Shown: piece after piece, positions 53,677 through 63,013 of the stretch
Numbering within the stretch: the stretch's first letter is position 1
How the letters are laid out: each line of letters starts with the position of its first letter
Source: Numidum massiliense
GTDB lineage: Bacteria; Bacillota; Bacilli; Thermoactinomycetales; Novibacillaceae
Direction of reading: 5' to 3'
DNA length: 64,000 nt
Assembly (NCBI RefSeq): GCF_001375555.1
Contig: NZ_CTDZ01000009.1
Span: forward strand, 2,783,758 to 2,847,757
Program-made: the position numbers and the translations under genes
The notes under the pieces: model-generated
What the model saw: only the letters and a program-made list of their open reading frames with translations
Databases searched by the model: none
Told to the model about the DNA's origin: nothing

Positions 53677-54831
53677 ATGTACGATTTCTTTATGCCCAAC
53701 GTAAACTATTTCGGTCGAGGATCTGTAAAAATTACCGGTGAACGATGTAAAATTCTCGGAGCGAAGAAAGCGTTAATCGTCACGGATCGCTTTTTGCGCA
53801 ATCTCGAAGGTGGGCCAGTCGATCAAGTAACAGCCTCACTACAAGAAGCTGGAATCGCTTTCGCTTTCTACGATGGAGTCGAGCCCAACCCGAAAGATAC
53901 GAACGTACAAGACGGTTTAAAAATATACGAAGCAGAAAAATGCGACCTCATTTTGACTGTCGGCGGCGGCAGTGCCCACGACTGCGGGAAAGGGATCGGG
54001 ATCGCTGCCACGCACGACGGCGATTTGTACGAAGACTATGCTGGCATTGAGACGCTGGAAAACCCGCTTCCGCCGATCGTTTGCGTAAACACGACAGCCG
54101 GCACGGCGAGTGAAGTGACGCGCCACTGCGTCATCACGAACACGAAGAAGAAGATTAAATTCGTCGTCGTCAGCTGGAGAAACACCCCCCTCGTATCCAT
54201 TAACGACCCTGAGTTAATGGTGGGAAAACCGCCGGCACTAACCGCGGCTACCGGGATGGATGCATTAACCCACGCCGTGGAATCGTACGTCTCGCTCGGG
54301 GCGAACCCGGTAACAGACGCTTCCGCCATTCAAGCGATTAAACTCATTTCCAACAACTTGCGCCAGGCGGTCGCCTACGGGAAAAACATCGATGCCCGCG
54401 AAAACATGGCCCACGCCTCACTACTCGCCGGAATGGCCTTTAACAACGCCGGCCTCGGCTACGTACACGCGATGGCTCACCAGTTAGGCGGACTGTACGA
54501 TATCCCGCACGGCGTCGCTAACGCCGTCCTCTTGCCGCACGTCGTGAAGTTCAACATTATCTCGAACCCGCAGAAATTCGCTGACATCGCCGAGTTTATG
54601 GGGGAAAACATCGAAGGGTTATCTACGATTGAAGCGGCGGACAAAGCGATCGACGCGATTAAGCGCTTGTCGACAGACGTCAATATTCCAGCAAACTTGC
54701 GCGCGTTAGGCGTCAAAGAAGAGGACTTTGAATATATGGCAAAAATGGCGCTGCAAGACGGTAATGCCTTTAGCAACCCGATTCAAGGGAAAGAGCAAGA
54801 CATTATCGACATCTTCAAAGCAACGTATTAA
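53677..54831 (+). CDS. Iron-containing (group III) alcohol dehydrogenase, methanol/1,3-propanediol dehydrogenase-like
   Basis: 384 residues, ATG after AAAAAGGGGACGTATTC. NAD site 'LTVGGGSAHDCGKGIGI', metal site 'GMDALTHAVESYVS', 'LGYVHAMAHQLGGLYDIPHGVANAVLLPH' (three His/Asp ligands). The whole sequence follows Bacillus methanolicus NAD-dependent methanol dehydrogenase closely ('FFMPxVNxFGxGSV', 'SINDPELMVGxPPxLTAATG', 'AGMAFNNAGLGYVHA'). Natural substrate could be ethanol, butanol, 1,3-propanediol or lactaldehyde. Single gene with terminator. Confidence 0.9.
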   Translation: MYDFFMPNVNYFGRGSVKITGERCKILGAKKALIVTDRFLRNLEGGPVDQVTASLQEAGIAFAFYDGVEPNPKDTNVQDGLKIYEAEKCDLILTVGGGSAHDCGKGIGIAATHDGDLYEDYAGIETLENPLPPIVCVNTTAGTASEVTRHCVITNTKKKIKFVVVSWRNTPLVSINDPELMVGKPPALTAATGMDALTHAVESYVSLGANPVTDASAIQAIKLISNNLRQAVAYGKNIDARENMAHASLLAGMAFNNAGLGYVHAMAHQLGGLYDIPHGVANAVLLPHVVKFNIISNPQKFADIAEFMGENIEGLSTIEAADKAIDAIKRLSTDVNIPANLRALGVKEEDFEYMAKMALQDGNAFSNPIQGKEQDIIDIFKATY

Positions 54832-54874
54832 GGTATTAAGCCTATTGAATGCATGGTCGTGGATAAAAATTGTG

Positions 54875-54908
54875 AAAGGCTGGTCTGACTACAGACTAGC
54901 CTTTTTCT
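54875..54908 (+). terminator. Terminator after the alcohol dehydrogenase
   Basis: AAAGGCTGGTCTG/CAGACTAGCCTTT stem (one mismatch), followed by TTCTAG. Confidence 0.8.
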
Positions 54909-54950
54909 AGAACGAGATGTAGTTGACACCTAAGGGTATAATTCCTGTTT

Positions 54951-54997
54951 AAAAGGCGGGCTGACTTAAACGCGTTGTGGTGTTTTTGGTCAGCCCT
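54951..54997 (-). terminator. Probable terminator after metE
   Basis: GGGCTGAC/GTCAGCCC 8-bp stem with a long loop; on the minus strand GCCTTTTAAAC follows. The T tract is modest. Confidence 0.55.
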
Positions 54998-55052
54998 TGC
55001 TGCTTATTTCTTTGCTTAGTTCACCTTCAAATGCGGCTCCATATTACCCCTA

Positions 55053-57590
55053 TTACCTCCCACCGATCGGTATTTCGTTCTGCTCAAGCCCCAATTTCTG
55101 TCTAACCCGCCGCGTCGCCTTGACGAGGTTCTCTAATGCCGGCACAACCTCTTCCTCGCGGCGCGTCTTCAACCCGCAGTCGGGGTTGACCCAGAACTGC
55201 TCCGACGCGATCACGCGGATGGAGCGTAAGATCGTCTGCACGATTTCTTCCTGTGCTGGCACTTGCGGGCTGTGAATATCGTACACGCCTAACCCGATTT
55301 GCCGCGGGTAGTCGTACTGTTCAAACGTCGCGATCAGTTCTCCGTGGCTACGAGATGCCTCAATGGAAATGACGTCTGCTTGGAGCGCGTCAATCGCTGC
55401 AATCGTCTCTGCGAACTCGCTGTAGCACATGTGCGTATGAATTTGCGTCTCGTCTTTGACCGCACTCGACGCGAGGCGAAACGCGTTCACCGCCCACTCT
55501 GTGTACTGCTGCTGGTCTTCCTCTTTCAGCGGCAACCCTTCGCGAAACGCCGGCTCGTCGATTTGGATAATTTTCAGGCCGTGACGCTCCAAGTCGAGCA
55601 CTTCGTCCCGTAGCGCCAGTGCGATTTGGAAGGCGATATCTTGACGGGAAATATCTTCGCGCGCAAACGACCAGTTCAAAATCGTCACCGGTCCGGTGAG
55701 CATCCCTTTTACAGGACGCTCAGTGAGCGACTGGGCGTACACTGTCTCCTCGACCGTTAGCGGTTCCGGACGCGACACATCGCCGTAAATAATCGGCGGC
55801 TTCACCCCGCGCGACCCGTAAGACTGTACCCAACCGTTTTTCGTAAACGCAAACCCGACTAGTTTCTCCCCGAAAAACTCGACCATGTCGTTGCGTTCAA
55901 ACTCGCCGTGCACGAGGACATCGAGTCCGGCGCGTTCTTGAAAGGCAATACAGTCAGCGATTTGCTGCCGAATGTACGCGCGGTAAGCCACGTCGTCCAG
56001 TTCTCCTTTTTTCCAGCGGCGACGCTGTGTCCGCACGTCTTGCGTTTGCGGAAAGCTACCGATCGTCGTCGTCGGCAGTAGCGGTAACGGTGTGTTTGCC
56101 CGCTGCTTTTTCACCCGCTCGCCGTACGCCGACGCCCGTCGGAAGTCGTCGTCACCAACTGCCGCAAGGCGCGCTTTCACTGCGTCGTCATTGCGAACCG
56201 CCGACTGCTTCAGGGCAGATAACGCCTCACTGTTTTGCCTAAATTCGCTTACGACAGTTTGTAATCCCTCGTTACACGCCGTCCGGAGGAGGCACAATTC
56301 GTCTAACCGCTCCTCTGCAAAACTCAAACCGCCCTGCAACACGGTAGGTAACTGATCTTCACTCGATACGGTATGCGGTAAGTGCAGTAAACTAGCTGAC
56401 GGTTGCAGCCATACTTGCTTCGCACCGCTCACGTTTTGCACTTCGTCAATTAAGGCCCGCGTCTGGACGAGGTCGCTCTTCCAAATGTTGCGCCCGTTGA
56501 CGACTCCGGCGGCTAACACTTTCTCTTGCGGAAAACCGTATTGCTTCAGTTGCGAGAGGTTGCGCCCGTTGCGCACAAAGTCTAACCCGAAGCCGTGGAC
56601 CGGCAACGTCACGAGCTCGCGGTAAGCGGTTAGTCCGTCAAAATATGTCTGAATGAGTAGCTTGCTCCCGCTAACCCCTGCGACGAGTTGTTCATAACAG
56701 GTGTGAATAAGCGGAACATGCTGCGCGACGTCACTTAGGACGAACGCCGGCTCGTCGAGCTGGATCCAGCGCGCGCCTGCCGCCTGCAACTGTAGGATGA
56801 CCTCGCGGTACAGTTCGGTTAACCGGGCTAACAACACCGGAAACTGTTCTGGACGGTATCCTTTAGCCAACTTGAGGAAGGTGTATGGCCCGAGTAGCAC
56901 GGGCTTACCGTCGATGCCTAACTGTTCTTTGGCGAATTGATACGCCTTAAGCGGTTTGTTCTCGAGTAGCCGCAGCCCTTCCGTAACCGTTGAACCCGTT
57001 ACCGCAGAAGTTGTAATCTCCGGAATCGCGTCTCCCACATTTGTCCCCTGCGAACTTGCTTCTTCTTCCGTACTAATTACTCCTACACTCGCTACCTCCC
57101 CACTTCTCGTACCCGCTACCTTCCTACTTTGTACCCCCGTTTTCCCCCTGCTCGTTCCATCAGCACCTGTCGTTCCAGCCGGATCTGTTACTGTGAAACC
57201 GGTAAACTCCGGGACAATGTAATGGTAGTTCGTGTCAAACCATTTCGTCATCTCGCACGCGGGACGTCCCGCCTTGCCCCGCGCTAAGGCAAAATACGTG
57301 TCGAGGGAAAGCGGGTCGTCGATCACGTCTTTGAACCGATCCGGGATGAGGCCGAACATGATCGCGTGGTCGAGCACGTGATCGTACAGGGAAAAATCGC
57401 CGACAGGGATGAGATCCACCCCTTTTTCCTGCTGCGTCTTCAACAGTTCGAGCTGCAATTGACGCACTTTGGCCGTAAACGTTTCCTCGTCGATTTTCTT
57501 ACTCCAATAAGCTTCCAGCACCTTCTTAAGCTCGCGCTTTTTCCCGAAGCGCGGATAACCGATATTGCTCGTAATGACGTTGTTGGACAT
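55053..57590 (-). CDS. metE: Cobalamin-independent methionine synthase with a 75-residue insertion
   Basis: 845 residues from the ATG at 57590 (AAAGGAGAAGATCGT); typical MetE is about 760. The N-terminal barrel has 'SNIGYPRFGKKRELKKVLEAYW' and the C-terminal barrel the zinc ligands in 'IHTHMCYSEF' (His, Cys), Glu in 'ISIEASRSHGE' and Cys in 'VNPDCGLKTR'. It makes methionine from homocysteine and 5-methyl-THF polyglutamate. Residues about 131-205 are a Thr/Ser/Gly/Ala-rich stretch ('GTTGADGTSRGKTGVQSRK' and on) between 'YIVPEF' and 'LLENKPL', absent from other MetE. All catalytic parts are intact. Last gene of the met operon. Confidence 0.93.
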   Translation of the reverse strand: MSNNVITSNIGYPRFGKKRELKKVLEAYWSKKIDEETFTAKVRQLQLELLKTQQEKGVDLIPVGDFSLYDHVLDHAIMFGLIPDRFKDVIDDPLSLDTYFALARGKAGRPACEMTKWFDTNYHYIVPEFTGFTVTDPAGTTGADGTSRGKTGVQSRKVAGTRSGEVASVGVISTEEEASSQGTNVGDAIPEITTSAVTGSTVTEGLRLLENKPLKAYQFAKEQLGIDGKPVLLGPYTFLKLAKGYRPEQFPVLLARLTELYREVILQLQAAGARWIQLDEPAFVLSDVAQHVPLIHTCYEQLVAGVSGSKLLIQTYFDGLTAYRELVTLPVHGFGLDFVRNGRNLSQLKQYGFPQEKVLAAGVVNGRNIWKSDLVQTRALIDEVQNVSGAKQVWLQPSASLLHLPHTVSSEDQLPTVLQGGLSFAEERLDELCLLRTACNEGLQTVVSEFRQNSEALSALKQSAVRNDDAVKARLAAVGDDDFRRASAYGERVKKQRANTPLPLLPTTTIGSFPQTQDVRTQRRRWKKGELDDVAYRAYIRQQIADCIAFQERAGLDVLVHGEFERNDMVEFFGEKLVGFAFTKNGWVQSYGSRGVKPPIIYGDVSRPEPLTVEETVYAQSLTERPVKGMLTGPVTILNWSFAREDISRQDIAFQIALALRDEVLDLERHGLKIIQIDEPAFREGLPLKEEDQQQYTEWAVNAFRLASSAVKDETQIHTHMCYSEFAETIAAIDALQADVISIEASRSHGELIATFEQYDYPRQIGLGVYDIHSPQVPAQEEIVQTILRSIRVIASEQFWVNPDCGLKTRREEEVVPALENLVKATRRVRQKLGLEQNEIPIGGR

Positions 57591-57764
57591 ACGATCTTCT
57601 CCTTTCCGATTCATTTTTCTTACCGTTTTGCTTTATTTGCCCATTTATTTTATCGAAACGCTTCTTCTCTCTTTCATCCTTGCCATCCTATCTTTATTAG
57701 ATCGCCACACCGCTTCTTTATGCTGTACAGATCTTTGTTCAATCACCTGTACCCACTTCAGTTG

Positions 57765-58723
57765 CTACACTGTACCCGTTTTGGTGACAACACTTTTACC
57801 TGCCCCTGTTGCTACGTGTGCTTCGAGAGCATCTGCCACACCCTTCGATTCACCGACGGCGGCAAACAGTTGCTCCACGAGCGATGCATCGCCGAGCGGG
57901 TAGATGTGCACCCCACTAACAAACGGGCGGATCTGTGTGAGTAACTCGGCGACAACTTGCACGCCTTGCTCCCGTCCACCCGCTTGCACCCGCGAGAGCG
58001 CCTCGTCGCTGAGCGTGATTCCTGGCACCTTTTCGTGGACATAACGCGCCATTTTGTAGCTTTTTAGTGGCATGAGGCCGAACAAAATCGGTACGTCGAG
58101 ATGCCCAGTCGCCGTTAAAAACTGTTCGACAACATCGCGGCTAAACACTGGTTGAGTCTGTATAAACTGTGCCCCCGCCGCTACTTTTTCTTCAAACGCG
58201 CCACTTCGCGCGGCAAGTCGTCACTGCCGGGATTCGCCGCCGCACCGATGAAGAAATCGGGAATACTGCTTAATGGGTGACCTGTCTTGTCTTTGCCGAG
58301 TTTTAACTGCTGCGCGAGGCTGATGAGACCGACCGTGTCCACTTCGAACACTCCTTTTGCATCGGGGTGATCCCCGCGTCGGCAGTCGTCGCCAGTCAGT
58401 GACAAAAAGTTGCGCAAGCCGAGGGCAGCCGCCCCTAACAGCTCCGCTTGCATCCCGATCACGTTGCGATCCCGGCACGTAACGTGCGGAATGACTTCTA
58501 CCCCGAGATTTTCTTGCAAAATGTGACCGAGGGCGAACGGATTCATCCGCATCGTCGCCATCGGACTGTCTGCAATGTTGAACGCATCGACCCACGGCCG
58601 GATGCGGCTCGCACTGTCTAACGTCGACTGCGGGTTACTCCCTTTCGGCGGCTCCACCTCCGCCGTGACGACAAATTTTCCATACCTAAGCTTCTCGCGC
58701 AATCCGTGCACGTGAATACTCAT
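57765..58723 (-). pseudogene. metF: Methylenetetrahydrofolate reductase (MetF), one-base frameshift
   Basis: Two frames encode one MetF barrel. The first (from ATG 58723, after AAGGAGTGATCACG) has 'FVVTAEVEPPKGSNPQSTLDSA', 'DAFNIADSPMATMRMNP', 'ADFLSLTGDD'-like 'RNFLSLTGDDCRRGDHP' and 'FFIGAAANPG', and stops at 'REVARLKKK'. The second resumes with 'VAAGAQFIQTQPVFSRDVVEQFL' and ends 'VVTKTGTV'. One base is missing near 58190 (expected 'ARFEEKVAAGAQF'). The junction reads AAG AAA AAG TAG, a lysine slippery string where a -1 slip would restore the frame at the right length. It could be a pseudogene, a sequencing error or recoding. MetF supplies methyl-THF to MetE. Confidence 0.8.
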
Positions 58724-59930
58724 CGTGATCACTCCTTATCGCTTGAATAATATCTTTCTTTAAATCCCGCGGATCTTCTAACCCGACCGACAGCCGCAGC
58801 AGCCGCTCACTAATACCGCGCTGTACCCGATCCGCCACTGGCATCGCGGCATGAGACATCGTCGCTGGATGTGTCAAAATACTTTCAACCGCCCCAAGGC
58901 TGACACCGACGAGGGGAAGCTTCGTCTGTTTCAGTAGTGCCCGCACGTGTTCGTCGCGTGCCACCTCAAACGAGAGTACGGCCCCGAAACCACTCGTCTG
59001 ACGCTCCGCCAGTTCGTGTCCCGGGTGGTTTTGCAAACCGGGGTAGTACACGCGCCGCACCCACTCCTGCTTACCTAGCCACTCCGCTAATTGCTGCGCG
59101 TGTATGGTCGATAAGTCTAACCTCGCCTTTAACGTTTTTAATCCTCTTAGCACTAACCAACAGTCTTGTACCCCTAACACTGCGCCGAGCGCGTTTTGCA
59201 AATAAGCGATTTTCGCTGTCCAAGCGGCGTCGTTACTAACGACTAACCCCGCGACGACATCGCTGTGTCCGGAGAGGAACTTCGTCGCACTGTGTACGAC
59301 GATGTCGCATCCTAAGGCGAGGGGCCGTTGATAGTACGGTGTCAAAAACGTATTGTCGACAATTGTCAGTAAGCCTCTCCCCTGACCCAGCGCACTGATC
59401 GCGCGAAGGTCCGTCGTCTTCAACAGCGGGTTAGACGGCGTCTCCACATAGATCGCCTTCGTCTCGGGGCGAATCGCTGCGCGCACACTGGCGATGTCAG
59501 TCGTGTCGACAAAACTCGCCGTCATGCCGAAGCGTGGTAACACTTGGTCAATGAGCCGGTACGTCCCTCCGTAAACGTCAGCGGAAACGACGAGGTGATC
59601 GCCGCTAGAAAAGCCTAAAAGCACCGTAGAAATAGCTGCCATCCCCGAAGAAAAGGCAAACCCAGCCTCACCCCCTTCTAACTCGGCAATCACTTCTTCG
59701 AGCGCGTGACGCGTCGGATTGCCCGACCGCGCATAGTCGTACGTGTTAGACCCTCCGCGTTGGTCCAGCCGGAACGCACCTTGTTGATTCGGCAGGTTGA
59801 GTTTGTTGAGCTGGTCGAGTTGGTCAACGTCTTGCGCATACGTCGACGCTAAATAGATAGGTACTCCCGCTGCCCCTGTCACCGGATCGACACTGGCGCG
59901 GTTGTGCACCAACTTTGTGGCGAAATCCAT
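58686..59930 (-). CDS. metC: Cystathionine beta-lyase / trans-sulfuration PLP enzyme
   Basis: 414 residues from the ATG at 59930. PLP Lys in 'VVHSATKFLSGHSDVVAG' (about 215), 'YDYARSGNPTR', 'FAFSSGMAAIST', 'YVETPSNPLLKTTDL', 'LGAVESILTHPATMSHA'. The last signature with SLGxVESL fits cystathionine beta-lyase (homocysteine from cystathionine). Residues about 34-63 ('DVDQLDQLNKLNLPNQQ' onwards) are an extra loop of Asp/Gln/Leu/Asn repeats at a place where relatives are short. Overlaps the metF start by 38 bases, so it is co-translated. Confidence 0.9.
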   Translation of the reverse strand: MDFATKLVHNRASVDPVTGAAGVPIYLASTYAQDVDQLDQLNKLNLPNQQGAFRLDQRGGSNTYDYARSGNPTRHALEEVIAELEGGEAGFAFSSGMAAISTVLLGFSSGDHLVVSADVYGGTYRLIDQVLPRFGMTASFVDTTDIASVRAAIRPETKAIYVETPSNPLLKTTDLRAISALGQGRGLLTIVDNTFLTPYYQRPLALGCDIVVHSATKFLSGHSDVVAGLVVSNDAAWTAKIAYLQNALGAVLGVQDCWLVLRGLKTLKARLDLSTIHAQQLAEWLGKQEWVRRVYYPGLQNHPGHELAERQTSGFGAVLSFEVARDEHVRALLKQTKLPLVGVSLGAVESILTHPATMSHAAMPVADRVQRGISERLLRLSVGLEDPRDLKKDIIQAIRSDHDEYSRARIAREA

Positions 59931-60091
59931 CCTTATACACGCCCCTTTCGTCCCCCTAACGTTATTTCGAGGGATCGTCATTTGTTCGTTACGTCATTTT
60001 CGCTTTGCATGATTTCCTCATAACTTCCATTCCAGCGACTGTTAGGGAACATCACCCCCTTACCTTTTTCACTTTGACACCGCTTTTTGCC

Positions 60092-61420
60092 CTAAACCCC
60101 TCGTGGAGAACACCGCTCGGCAAAGGCAAAAGCTTGCGCCAAATCGGCACACAGATCGTCCACGTGTTCGATCCCGACCGAGAGGCGTAACAAATCGTCA
60201 CTCACGCCGATGCGTTCGCGCACCTCCTCCGGGACGTCAGCGTGCGTCTGCGTCGTTGGATACGTCATAAAACTTTCCACCCCACCTAAGCTTTCCGCAA
60301 AAGCGATCACCTGCAGCTGCTGTAAAATGTGTGGGATGAGCCGCCGATCGCGAACCTTGAACGAAATCATGCCACCGCCGCATCGGTAAAGGTCGTCTGT
60401 CTCGTCGGTGGAGAAGTCACCTCCTGCGCTCAACGACTCGTTCGAGAAAAGCGGCTTCTCACTCGAGATGGTCGCCCGCCCCATGGGGTGATCCCGCCAA
60501 TCGACAAAAACCGCCTCCTCTGTCGAAGGCATGCCATGCGGCTGTCTTTGCCCCAACGTCTGCTTCTTTAATGCATCTGGCGAACGGTACACTTGCGGAT
60601 AGTACACGTCCGTCACTAGTGGGTGCTGTCGTAAAAAGCGAACCACATGTTTCGCGTTACTTTCATGGCGCGCCATGCGCAGTGCCAACGTTTTTAACCC
60701 CCGCAACAACAGCCAGCTGTCAAACGGACTGAGTACGGCACCTGTCGCATTTTGCACCGCGTGTAGTTGTTCGCCGAGAGCCTCGTCCGTGCAAACTAAC
60801 GCACCAGCTAACACGTCGTTGTGACCACTCAAGTACTTCGTCGCGCTGTGGACGACGAGATCCGCCCCGAGCGCGAGCGGTTGCTGTACGTACGGCGTCA
60901 AAAAAGTGTTGTCGACAATCGTCCACGCGCCGTGCGCTTTGGCGATAGCCGCCACAGCTGCAATGTCAATGACGTGCATGAGCGGATTGGACGGCGTCTC
61001 TAAAAACACGGCTTTCGTCCGCGACGTCATCGCCGCTGCCACTGCCCCGGCCTCGCGCAGGTCAACTGTTTTCACGACGATCCCCGCTTGGCGAAAAGTC
61101 GTTGCAAACAACCGATATGTGCCGCCGTACAAATCGAGCGGAGTGATGATCTCGTCGCCGGAAGAAAACAAGCTTTGCAAGGCGTGAATGGCCGCCATCC
61201 CGGAACTAAACGCCAACGCGCGACAGCCACCTTCTAATTCGGCGAGTACTTGTTCAACCTGCTGCCGCGTCGGATTTGCCGTGCGGGCATAATCGAATCC
61301 GGTACTTTCCCCAATTGCCGGATGCCGGTAAGCCGTTGAGAGGTAGAGTGGATAACTGACCGCTCCAGTGCGTTCCTCCCTGTCGACCCCCGCTTGGCAG
61401 AGCGTCGTCTCAATGTGCAT
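60092..61420 (-). CDS. metI: Cystathionine gamma-synthase / O-acetylhomoserine thiolyase with insertion
   Basis: 442 residues, ATG after AAGGGGGATGTATCC; typical MetI is about 375. PLP Lys195 in 'HSATKYLSGHND', 'FDYARTANPTRQQVEQ', 'YGGTYRLF', 'FLETPSNPLMHVIDI', 'AESLGGVESFMTYPTTQTHADVP'. Residues about 276-346 ('QVYRSPDALKKQTLGQRQP' to 'STDETDDLYRC') replace the short 'GLxxHPGH' loop and have no counterpart I know. Joins activated homoserine to cysteine (cystathionine) or sulfide. First gene of metI-metC-metF-metE. Confidence 0.9.
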   Translation of the reverse strand: MHIETTLCQAGVDREERTGAVSYPLYLSTAYRHPAIGESTGFDYARTANPTRQQVEQVLAELEGGCRALAFSSGMAAIHALQSLFSSGDEIITPLDLYGGTYRLFATTFRQAGIVVKTVDLREAGAVAAAMTSRTKAVFLETPSNPLMHVIDIAAVAAIAKAHGAWTIVDNTFLTPYVQQPLALGADLVVHSATKYLSGHNDVLAGALVCTDEALGEQLHAVQNATGAVLSPFDSWLLLRGLKTLALRMARHESNAKHVVRFLRQHPLVTDVYYPQVYRSPDALKKQTLGQRQPHGMPSTEEAVFVDWRDHPMGRATISSEKPLFSNESLSAGGDFSTDETDDLYRCGGGMISFKVRDRRLIPHILQQLQVIAFAESLGGVESFMTYPTTQTHADVPEEVRERIGVSDDLLRLSVGIEHVDDLCADLAQAFAFAERCSPRGV

Positions 61421-61628
61421 GGATACATCCCCCTTCCTTGTCTTTTACATCGGTGACATCACATGTCTGTGTCCACACCCGTCCTCATCGGTGACAGCAT
61501 ATGTTAGTGTGAAGCCCAAGTTTGTACAAAGCCGGATGAAACATGTTAGTAAGCCATTGATCACATGATGGGAACCTCCCAAAACAAAATCCCACCATAA
61601 ATCCCGAGATACATCCGCGAAACAAAGA

Positions 61629-61680
61629 AAGAGGCCGCCGGATCCCTCACAACATCACGTGGGATCAACGGCGGCCTCTA
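61629..61680 (-). terminator. Terminator after yezD
   Basis: GAGGCCGCCG/CGGCGGCCTC with an inner GGATCCC/GGGATC-type stem; on the minus strand TTTCTTTGTTT follows. It separates yezD from metI. Confidence 0.8.
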
Positions 61681-61720
61681 GTTTGTCTAGTCAGCCGAAT
61701 CATTCTTTCACTTGTGTTAT

Positions 61721-61897
61721 TCACTTTAACCGCACTTTCTCGTTTGTCTCGATTTGAATGACTTGACCATTTTGTACTACTAGCGTCACCGAACCGAATT
61801 GCAACCGTTGCAAAATACCTGTTAAACGCTGCAATACTTCCGGATTATCCGCTGCGACTATTTTCCCGGAACTACCCTTTTTTGTCGTACATACCAA
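61721..61897 (-). CDS. YezD family protein (DUF2292)
   Basis: 58 residues. TTG start after AGGTGATGTAAG. 'VLQRLTGILQRLQFGSVTLVVQNGQVIQIETNEKVRL' is the DUF2292/YezD pattern (usual 'L..L.GI.FGSVTIVVQDGRVVQIE.TEK.RL'). These tiny proteins sit with sulphur-assimilation and methionine genes; function unknown. An S-box lies upstream on the same strand, with a leader of about 270 bases between. Too short to be noticed by length alone. Confidence 0.85.
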   Translation of the reverse strand: MVCTTKKGSSGKIVAADNPEVLQRLTGILQRLQFGSVTLVVQNGQVIQIETNEKVRLK

Positions 61898-61984
61898 CTT
61901 ACATCACCTAAACCTTTCTTGCCAAAGCTCTTCCATAACGCGCTTGTCTTTTGTGCCGGACAGCTTTTGTTCGGTTACTTTCGA

Positions 61985-62064
61985 ACGACTACTTGTGCTG
62001 CTTGCGACTACTTGCGCTGCTTGCGGCCGACTACTTTCGATTAACTGCTTGCGATCGACTGCTT
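61985..62064. repeat. Direct repeats in the yezD leader
   Basis: CGACTACTTGTGCTGCTTG and CGACTACTTGCGCTGCTTG lie in tandem (19 bp, one mismatch), followed by two degenerate copies with GACTACTTTCG and GACTGCTT. They are between the S-box terminator and yezD. Confidence 0.7.
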
Positions 62065-62151
62065 TTTGGACGCTACAAACCGTATTGCGTTTCACGTGTA
62101 CACGTGTACTGGTCATGGATAACAAATAACCGCTGCAACCCGCTCCTTTCC

Positions 62152-62192
62152 AAAAATTAAAAGCTCCCCTTCCCATATTGGAAAGAGGAGCG
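62152..62192 (-). terminator. Terminator of the S-box expression platform
   Basis: GCTCCTCTTTCC / GGGAAGGGGAGC hairpin, then TTTTAATTTTTGG on the minus strand, right after the aptamer. Confidence 0.85.
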
Positions 62193-62214
62193 CATTTGCG
62201 TCGTTAGACACACT

Positions 62215-62322
62215 CTTATCTTCCAAAACGGGTCAACCATTTTGCGGGAATTAGCACCTTTCAGTTCGTAAACTGAGGTTGCCGGGTTTCATCGGGCCAG
62301 TCCCTCCACCACTCTCGATAAG
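62215..62322 (-). ncRNA. SAM-I (S-box) riboswitch
   Basis: On the minus strand: P1 CTTATC...GATAAG, 'AGAGTGGTGGAGGGACTGG', 'CCCGATGAAACCCGGCAACC', and 'AAGGTGCTAATTCC', all in S-box order. SAM binding promotes the downstream terminator, so the gene is on only when methionine/SAM is low. The first gene after it is yezD; metI lies beyond a further terminator. Confidence 0.94.
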
Positions 62323-62557
62323 TACGTATGCAATTTTTTTAATGACTGTATTGGCAATGCTGCTTGAAAAATGTTTCATTTATCATAACCATAAGGTATT
62401 ATCGATGTCAAGGGTTTTTTTGTGGCGATCAGTACGAACCGATGATATACGCGGTTCAATGCTGATCATATGATAAAATTCTCCGCCTTTATGTCATCGA
62501 CAAATTCAATAAATGGTGGGTCAAAATACATCGAATGCCCATATTCCCCGGGCACCC
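62323..62557. other. Intergenic, no gene seen
   Basis: 235 bases between the S-box and the next minus-strand stop; it must hold the S-box promoter but I found no clear consensus. Confidence 0.3.
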
Positions 62558-63013
62558 CTATTCCATACACTCCTGAAGACTTCTTTCATTCGCTTCCTCA
62601 AATGACAATTGTATATACTCCTTAGCCTCTTGACGATATTCATCTACATCGATCCATGTCGTTTGGTCAATACTTATCTTGGCGCAGCATCTTTCAGCAA
62701 TGTGAATGACCGCCTTGTGAACCGCCCTGATGTCGACTAAACACGCGTCTTCATCAACCTCGACAAATACTAAATGCAAATCACTATTTAAAGATACAAC
62801 TTCAAAATAGATGTTTTCTTTAGACTGTAAGTTTCCACTCCATCTTTTATCGTCAAGCCACTTATCCCATGATAATGTGAGACCAGTACTTTCCCTTAAA
62901 CTTTCTTGCCACCCAACCCTCGATACGTTCACACCGTCTTTCCACATTTTCGCGACTAATTCATCTGCAGTGGGAAGACATGTTTTACCGTTTGTTTTCA
63001 GAAAAAATCTCAT
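62558..63013 (-). CDS. Hypothetical protein, possible immunity protein
   Basis: 151 residues, ATG after AGGAGGAATA. Acidic, no signal or membrane segment. 'YFEVVSLNSDLHLVFVEVDEDACLVDIRAVHKAVIHIAERCCAKISID' has an alternating beta/alpha pattern. I do not recognise the family. Its place directly after a toxin-like fragment suggests an immunity protein; that is inference from order only. Confidence 0.6.
   Translation of the reverse strand: MRFFLKTNGKTCLPTADELVAKMWKDGVNVSRVGWQESLRESTGLTLSWDKWLDDKRWSGNLQSKENIYFEVVSLNSDLHLVFVEVDEDACLVDIRAVHKAVIHIAERCCAKISIDQTTWIDVDEYRQEAKEYIQLSFEEANERSLQECME

Noticed and set aside
57366..57944. 192-residue plus-strand frame over the metE start
   Set aside because: Antisense to metE and metF; composition is that of a shadow frame.
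61904..62176. 90-residue minus-strand frame in the yezD leader
   Set aside because: It starts inside the S-box terminator hairpin and its middle is the product of the direct repeats; no family match. A leader peptide cannot be fully excluded.
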